Origin: Salvia splendens
Taxonomy: Eukaryota > Streptophyta > Magnoliopsida > Lamiales > Lamiaceae
DNA length: 64,000 bases
Assembly (NCBI RefSeq): GCF_004379255.2
Contig: NC_056046.1
Coordinates: 6,448,001-6,512,000, forward strand
Direction of reading: 5' to 3'
Shown here: piece after piece, positions 57,701 through 64,000 of the stretch
Layout of the letters: the number at the start of each line of letters is the position of its first letter
Position numbering within the stretch: the stretch's first letter is position 1
Translations under genes and position numbers: made by a program
The notes under the pieces: generated by a model
What the model was told of the DNA's origin: nothing
The model's database searches: none
What the model saw: the letters and a program-made list of their open reading frames with translations, nothing else

Positions 57701-60514
57701 CATGCTATTCCCCCAGCTGATTTTACAAAAATGCCCAAGGATAAATTGGATGTTATGTATAACAGGATTATAAGTGTCATGAATGGGAATGTCAATGGTG
57801 AAAAGCAAAATGTGCTTAGGTACCTCGAGATGTTGAGCACCAATGCTGATACTGCCAATATTTTGACTAATGGGCCAATAATGTTACTTCTTCTTAAAAT
57901 GCTGAGGCAATCTAAGGCTTTGACCTTGCGGGTGCAGCTGTCTTCACTTATAGGCTTATTGATTCGCCATTCTACCTTCATTGGAGATGATTTAGCAAAT
58001 TCTGGAATTTTAGGTGCTCTAACAGATGGTTTGAGAGACAGACAGGAAAAAGTGAGGAGATTTTCCATGGCGGCTCTGGGTGAGTTGCTATTTTACATAT
58101 CTACTCTAAGTGATCCTACAAAGGACAATATTCCTCAGGAATCTCCAGCGAAAGACAGCAGACCACCTTCTAGCTGGCAGGTTAGCTTCTTTTACTAATT
58201 TCGGAACATATTGACCTCCTATTTATTATTTTCTCTGATATGCTTTCCAATGCTATTCAGGTCCCAAATTCATTAATCTCTTTGATATCATCTGTCTTAC
58301 GGAAAGGAGAGGATGATCTTACCCAGCTTTATGCTTTAAGAACAATAGAGAACATCTCGAGTCATGGAGGTTATTGGGCTACTCGTTTCAACAGCCAAGA
58401 TGTAATCAGCAACCTCTGTTATATATACAAGGCTCCAGGAAAACAAGAAAGTATGAAACTTACTGCTGGGTCATGTTTGGTACGTCTGGCTCGCTTCAGC
58501 CCACCCAGCATTCAACAGGTTATTGAGAAAGTTCCACTGAAGGATATTGGTTCTAGTCTTTTCAAGGGAAATCAACGTGAGCAGCAAATCTGCTTAAATC
58601 TTCTAAACATGGCTATGATTGGAAGCCAGTTTCTGACGAATATAGGGCGTCTCCTTTTTCCCTTAATGGAAGACAAAAATATTGTTTCAAATCTTATGTC
58701 TCTTAGTGAGCAGGGAAATGAAGTCCTGAAGGGAAAGGCTCTCCTCTTTGTGGCTCTACTTTGTAAGCATGGGAAGAGATGTCTCCCACTCTTTTTCTGC
58801 AATGCAAGATTCCTATCAGCTATGGATAGACTTGCAAAAGAGAAATATAAATATATGCAGCACTGTCTGGATGCATTTGTGTATGCTGTGGTATCAACGT
58901 TACCAGGTTTGCTTGAAACAATAACAGTGGATATTCAGCAACTTATGGGAGGCAAGCGTCAAGGGCTGATTCCTGGTCTCAGCAGTCGAAGTTCTCCAAA
59001 GAACAGTATTCACTTCTTTCCTGTGGTTCTCCATCTTCTTGGGAGCTCTTCATTCAGGAATTCTGTGATCACTCCACAGGTTTTGCTACTTGTTGCAAAT
59101 CTGCTTAAACTGACAGAATCACCATTCCAGGTATACAACTGAAAAAATGTTGCTGTTATTTTTCTAAATATCAACTTCTTCCCTTTCATGTTACCTACAA
59201 TTACTTTATTTGAACATGCTGTCCTTAGAAAACTATGAAGAAGCCGTGCATCATTTAAGATAAATTGTAATGTATGGTGAAATTCCTTGAATTATATGTT
59301 CCGAAGCCATGTCGAATACTTTCAAGTAAATAGGATGTAAAACTTGGGTGCTCATTACGATTCTCTATGAGTAATCAGGATTCGCGTGATAACATCTTAT
59401 TCATTATTCCTTTCAGGGCAGGGATGACTTCCAAATAACTCTGCTACGAGTTTTGGAATCAATATCGGAGGAGTCAACAGCAATCAATGGTAACCCTGTC
59501 GTCTTCATCCGCCAGATCCTTCCTAGCCTAGCTGCTCTTTACAAGGGAAACAAAGATGGGGATGCTCGGTTCTTATGCTTGAAGATATTCTTTGATGTGA
59601 TGGTCCTATTCCTAAGTGAAACAGTGGAGGATGAGCAAAGGGCAGAAGATTTAAAGTCTGTATCTAATGTTCACTTCCTCCCGCTATACCCATCTCTGAT
59701 TGAGGATGAAGACCCCATTCCCATGTATGCTCAGAAGCTGCTTGTGATGCTCCTCGAGTCCAACTACATAAAAATCTGTGACATTCTTCACATGAAAGCT
59801 GTCTCTCAATGTTTTGAATCACTGCTGGGTGATTTCTCAACTATAAATGTGAGCAATGTGATGCTGTGTCTGGCTCTAGCATCTGCCCCAGAACTAGAAA
59901 CGAAGATGATCTCTCAATTAAAAGTTGTCAGGAAGATTGGAAATCTTTTGGAATTCGTATTAGCCAAGGAGATGGAAGATTTCATTGAGCCAACACTAGG
60001 TCTGTGCAGGGCATTCCTCTTACGCTCTGTAAACTCCAGGCCGGGTTTCGTCTACTCAAAACAGCCCTCGCTTTTATATGAAGGTTCGAGTGAGAGCAGT
60101 GCTGACTGCATAAAAGATATAACAGACTTTGCCAGCAATGTAGGAGCCCTTCTCGAACTGAGTAAATCCTCTGAGGCCAATGCTGCAGATTTAGCCTCCG
60201 AGTGTTTGGTTTTGCTGTTCAAAGGAGCTCCAAGAGAAGCAACCGTGAACTTCCTCATGAATCTTTCCAAAGCCTCTGCATTACTCGAGGGCGGGCTCCA
60301 TGGCAGCATCTCCGAGCTGGTGCTGGAGCGAATTCTGCACGCTCTTGGTTTCTCTTGTCGACAGTACATGTTACACTCTATGATACTATCCATCAGCACG
60401 TCAGAGTTGGCAAAAACCGAAGCAATTGTTTCTAATCTTAAGGGCTCTAGCACAAAAGGTATTTCGAATGCCTCCATCCAAGTCGAACAGGAGTTGCAGA
60501 GGATCCATCGCTAG
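54738..60514 (+). CDS. RUK: RUNKEL-type protein kinase with ARM repeats; stop at exon 3/4 junction
   Basis: Ten exons, 1,363 codons: 54738-54785, 54874-54963, 55352-55404, 55538-55613, 56028-56089, 56172-56250, 56339-56392, 56519-58180, 58261-59130 and 59417-60514. RUNKEL is the plant relative of FUSED/ULK4, a microtubule-associated protein needed to build the phragmoplast in cytokinesis. The kinase domain (about 4-260) shows the glycine loop GRGKYSTVYKG, Lys33 in [18 protein letters not shown] and CYMSPE. An acidic linker and long helical ARM/HEAT-like repeats fill the rest. Exon 3 ends TCA TA and exon 4 begins G TAC, so the canonical splice makes codon 64 TAG, where relatives have Trp (FYxWYET). 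Everything else is open, so this is either a recent nonsense allele or a sequence error. Confidence 0.88.
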
Positions 60515-61539
60515 CTCCTAACTGCAGAGGTTCGTATTCTTCACATACATTCTCTTTGTAACTTGCTATCGAGAGGTTTTACCTGAATCGATCTTCGATC
60601 TTTTTCAGACAGCGAAGTGGTTTTTTACTACGAGCAGGATCGACAGAACCTATATATATATACTGAAGGTGCATCTTGCAGAAAGAGATGGTTAGAGTTC
60701 ATTTTTATGCATTTAATTGTATTACACTATCCTTGTTATAATTTGTATCATAATGGTATGTGTTGCATTCAACACCATATCACCACGCACCCTCTCTTAT
60801 TTTCATATTTTCTTTTTATCTCACAAAAATCAAGTATTCCATTCATATATACTATCATTATTGTGCAACAGCAAATCTATTGAATGAGAAAAGGAATCAA
60901 ATTTTAATCAGATAAAGTTGTGTTTATTCAAAGTTTGCAGTTAATGACAAAATAACACTTCGTTTTCCTCACCTTTTTTAATGGAGTTGTTGACAACCTG
61001 TTTTTGTTGCCTTTACATAATTGCCACGAATAAAAGTTATTGTTTGAAACATCATTTCAGCTAAGGGAATTCTTCGAATAATTTTTTTTATTTTTTATAG
61101 TAGGAAAATAGTTGTGTAATTGTAAAAGTTACTATCACCAATCACATAATAAATAAACAAAGTACATTTGTTTCTCTAAATTTATAAAATTTTGACTTTA
61201 ATCATTACTCACTAGGCATATCAAATCCAAGTTGCCAATCAAGCATTCCCAAAAATAAAGTAAAGAAAAATCTAAATATGCCAATGCTAAATTCACTAAA
61301 CAAACAACTTCAATTTTGAAATTTCCCCTACCTCTCCACCACATGCATTCCCACTTATTACATATATTCATCAATTCCCCAATGATCACAAATTCTCGCA
61401 ACACTTTATCCTATATTGATTTCACATCTCTCTTCATTTTTTAAACCATCAACCCCCCCCCCCCCCCAAAAAAAAAAAAAAAAAAACACATCTCATATAA
61501 GTGTGATCATCTTCATTCCACCATCATTACAAGTTCAAA
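60515..61539. other. Spacer between RUNKEL and AGP genes
   Basis: 3' untranslated sequence of the kinase gene, AT-rich spacer, and the AGP promoter and leader. No other gene is seen. Confidence 0.5.
61453..61486 (+). repeat. C15-A19 homopolymer pair
   Basis: Fifteen C followed directly by nineteen A in the AGP leader region, 54 bases before the ATG. Its length is likely to vary and to be unreliable in sequence data. Confidence 0.85.
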
Positions 61540-61878
61540 ATGTTTTCTTTAAACTTTCTTGCAGCAGCCATCACCACAACCTTCATTGTCTCATCCACTC
61601 TGGCATTGTCTCCATACACAGAATTGCCACCTGATATTGCTCCTCTCCTCCCTTCCACTGGCGCCAGCGGTGCCACCCCTCCAACCGGAGCAGTCGAGCC
61701 GACAATCCCCTCCACCCACAGCCCCCCTAACCCCGATATAACGGGCTCAACTGGCCTCGGCACAGCCTTCGCGCCTACCGGCCCATTGCAAGATTCATTT
61801 GCAGTGCCTCAAGTTGGAGTCCGAGTGTTGGGAGCTTTTGGATTATTACTTTATTTGATAATTATAAGAGGTATTTAA
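61540..61878 (+). CDS. Classical arabinogalactan protein (AGP25/26-like)
   Basis: A 112-residue single-exon precursor. An N-terminal secretion signal (MFSLNFLAAAITTTFIVSST) is followed by a short Pro/Ser/Thr/Ala-rich core with TP, SP and AP pairs where prolines become hydroxylated and carry arabinogalactan. PDIAPLLPSTG and PTIPSTHSPPNPD match the AGP25/26/27 pattern. The C-terminus (VRVLGAFGLLLYLIIIRGI) is a hydrophobic tail fitting a GPI-anchor signal. The product would sit on the outer plasma membrane and wall. The reading frame on the opposite strand is a shadow of this gene. Confidence 0.82.
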   Translation: MFSLNFLAAAITTTFIVSSTLALSPYTELPPDIAPLLPSTGASGATPPTGAVEPTIPSTHSPPNPDITGSTGLGTAFAPTGPLQDSFAVPQVGVRVLGAFGLLLYLIIIRGI

Positions 61879-62693
61879 TTCTTTGTACTTAATACTATAT
61901 GTTTGGGGTTCTTGATTAATAGTTATTGAATTTTAGTCACAATTCCATTTCAAGCACAAGCAAATCAACTCCAACTTCATTATTCTTGGCCTTCAACTTC
62001 ATTGTATGATGCACCCAAGACATCATTCAATGAATTATGAAGTTGAAGGTTGAGTTCTTGTCTAGTATTTCTCCACCTACCCACTTGAAGCACAAACATA
62101 TGAATTTGTGATTTAGGCTGCTTGATCATTTGCACGTATGCTTGTGACTGTATCGGGCATCAAATGGACAGCTTAAGATGATGTCGTTAATCGAGTATAG
62201 CTTTAAATCGTTACTTCTTTCGTGCATTTCATCAAGTGGTGCACAAATCGTTGATCGGTTTAATGAAATTGAAGGCTGGGGATTCAGTTTCACAGTTTGT
62301 TTGAAAGAGAAAAAGAGGGAAATTTGTTGTGTGTTTTCCAGTTAGGTAAATTGAAAATGCTAGCTGGAGCCACCCATTGTGATGAGAGCCATTCTCTCTC
62401 ATTGGATTTCATGTTTGAGTTGATTGTTCATAAAGTGGCAGGAAATAGATATAGACTACAATATTCAGAAATGAGAGAAGAAAAATTGGATCTTTCCCAA
62501 TAAATAAGATTGCATTCAGATGATACTAAACATCGTTCCATCGGAAGCAAGTCAAAGAAAAAAAACGAAAACAGCCAGTTCATTTTGATTAAATAAAGCA
62601 GGCACAATAAAAGCTTGATAGATTATCGTGTTTTTTCCCTCTCTAACCAAGTACCTCGTACCAAGCACAAACCTACAAGATGAAGCTGGTTCA
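61879..62693. other. 3' region of AGP and spacer to the ACP gene
   Basis: Contains a 13-bp perfect inverted repeat, CCTTCAACTTCAT at 61990-62002 and its complement at 62037-62049, that could form a stem in the AGP transcript. No other gene is seen. Confidence 0.5.
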
Positions 62694-63788
62694 TCATTTC
62701 TTCTCCAGGAGCTCCTCGATGAGATCTGCTGCTTCTTGAACGGTCGTGATGCTCTGAGCACTCTCTTCCTCAACGCATATCCCAAACTCCTCCTCCAGTC
62801 CCATCACAATCTCCACCTACATGGTGAAACATTATTCATCAGTGGCTAGAGATTTACCAAGGTAAGAATATTTCGAGATTATAACGTTTATATGATTGGT
62901 AACTGCACAAGGACTATGATTAGTACAATTCAGACAAGCCATACCCGAAAAAGGGATTCATTTTCATGAGAAATTAGTATTAGCAAATAAATGAAGACAT
63001 AGCTATGCTTTAATCATATTAAAGTTAGATTCTTGCATCAAATTTGAATCCATATTCTTATCTTTTATGTTAAAGTTTGGCCCTTATGCAATACAAAAGC
63101 ATATACTACTTACAAAAGAAAGTTCAACAGTAAAAGCATAAAGATCGATTCAGAAAAGTATACAAAAAGAGAGTAGCTTCATTCAATTAACAATAACACA
63201 CAAGAGATATATGCTATTCAATTAGAAAGAATTATATCACAGCGTTGATTAAGTATTGACACCGTTTAATAAACCAAATTTAGCATGCAGCAATACGCAA
63301 TTATGAACGAGGCAAACACTAAGTATACCACAATACAGCCATAAGTGGAGAAGCATTACCGTGTCAAGAGAATCAGTACCAAGCACTTGAAACTTCGAGT
63401 CTCCAGAGACCTGTCGATCATCAGGAAGAGCCAATTGCTTCTTCACGATTTCAACCACTTTACTGACTGTCTCAGGTTTGGCCTGCTCAATGGAACAATC
63501 AAGGGCAATACTCAGTTTTGCAAGACATCTCAAAGTATTGCATCTTAGTGACGCAAATGCTAATCTTTGGTCATTTAGCATTTCTCAATTTTTTATCAAA
63601 TTATCAAAGCAATGTTACTCGATGAATCATAATGTGATAACTTCAACCAATCAACCAATACAGGTAAGGGGACGGAGCTACAAGAATTATACCGCGCAGG
63701 AAATTCAGAAACAAGGCCACGGAAGCCTTTGAGAAGGGAAGCTCTTTCCGCTGAAGGAAACTGACGCCTTCCTCAAATTAGAACCCTG
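62694..63788 (-). CDS. Plastid acyl carrier protein, 5' end outside window, stop in transit peptide
   Basis: Minus-strand exons 62694-62816, 63360-63482 and about 63693-63788; the ATG exon is not found here and probably lies beyond 64000. ACP carries growing acyl chains of fatty-acid synthase in the plastid stroma. The mature part is complete: [20 protein letters not shown], the phosphopantetheine Ser in TDSLDT, then [20 protein letters not shown] and AADLIEEL, ending EKK. The transit-peptide exon reads [20 protein letters not shown], then TGA (63705-63707), then ISCA in the same frame. Relatives have Arg at that point, so CGA to TGA is the simplest explanation. Either this copy is broken or the base is an error. 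Exon phases otherwise agree. Confidence 0.82.
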
Positions 63789-64000
63789 CTTAAGATGAAA
63801 AACACACAATTAGTAGGGGTATTTATGTTGAATTCAAAATTTTCATTTTTAACAGTGCATTTATTTTGATTTCAATAATCTAAAATGAAACTAAAGCTGC
63901 AAATCAAAACAAACTAAAACTGTGCATCATTCTTGTAAAGACTCCCCTTTTCACTAGGAGGTTTTGGAAAGTTCTCCGATATTTTTTGCAGAAACATAAT
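63789..64000. other. Intron or upstream part of the ACP gene
   Basis: Probably the intron in the transit-peptide region; no ATG exon could be placed. Confidence 0.4.

Noticed and set aside
61527..61763. Gly/Val-rich frame antisense to AGP
   Set aside because: Shadow of the proline-rich AGP coding sequence.

Overview
The window is plant nuclear DNA, a eudicot by its gene content and possibly an asterid/Lamiales (the last is inference from general resemblance). The evidence is GT-AG introns throughout, plant-only families (SPL7, RUNKEL, AHP, plastid ACP, AGP), Stowaway, Harbinger and hAT elements, and Tat- and Athila-type Ty3/gypsy elements. Nothing prokaryotic is present. All exon borders were placed by hand from GT/AG sites, reading phase and expected protein motifs.

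Layout. 439-2082: MULE-like foldback transposon. 2396-4186: intronless J-domain/DUF3444 gene (+). 5511-10829: 8-exon BRCT protein with a 12-unit TQ repeat (+). 11217-12687: nested MITEs. 13413-14855: U1 snRNP protein C (-). 15330-16105: Stowaway MITEs. 16463-20014: SC35-like SR splicing factor (-). 21527-21792: tRNA-derived SINE. 23164-26715: a Stowaway element split by a decayed hAT transposon. 26998-38365: a Harbinger-type MITE split by a very young 10.8-kb Tat-lineage element (27081-37879). That element has identical-looking LTRs, gag-pro and pol on the minus strand joined by a leaky-type stop, and two antisense ORFs. 38677-42554: SPL7, 10 exons (+). 42943-51217: an AHP histidine phosphotransfer gene (-) whose third intron holds a 6,965-bp Athila-like, gag-only element (43733-50697). 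52372-53332: SGF11 of the SAGA deubiquitinase module (-). 54738-60514: RUNKEL-type kinase (+). 61540-61878: classical AGP (+). 62694-about 63788: plastid acyl carrier protein (-), 5' end outside the window.

The host genes are ordinary single genes with unrelated jobs: chaperone-like, DNA damage, splicing (two genes), copper response, cytokinin signalling, chromatin, cytokinesis, cell wall and fatty-acid synthesis. The unusual features come from transposons and from two apparent nonsense changes. One creates TAG across an exon junction in RUNKEL; the other is a TGA in the ACP transit peptide. The strongest leads are those two stops, the retroelement inside AHP, the antisense genes and readthrough stop of the Tat element, the sixfold CGCCCG-AC-CGGGCG motif in the Athila LTRs, and the TQ repeat array.
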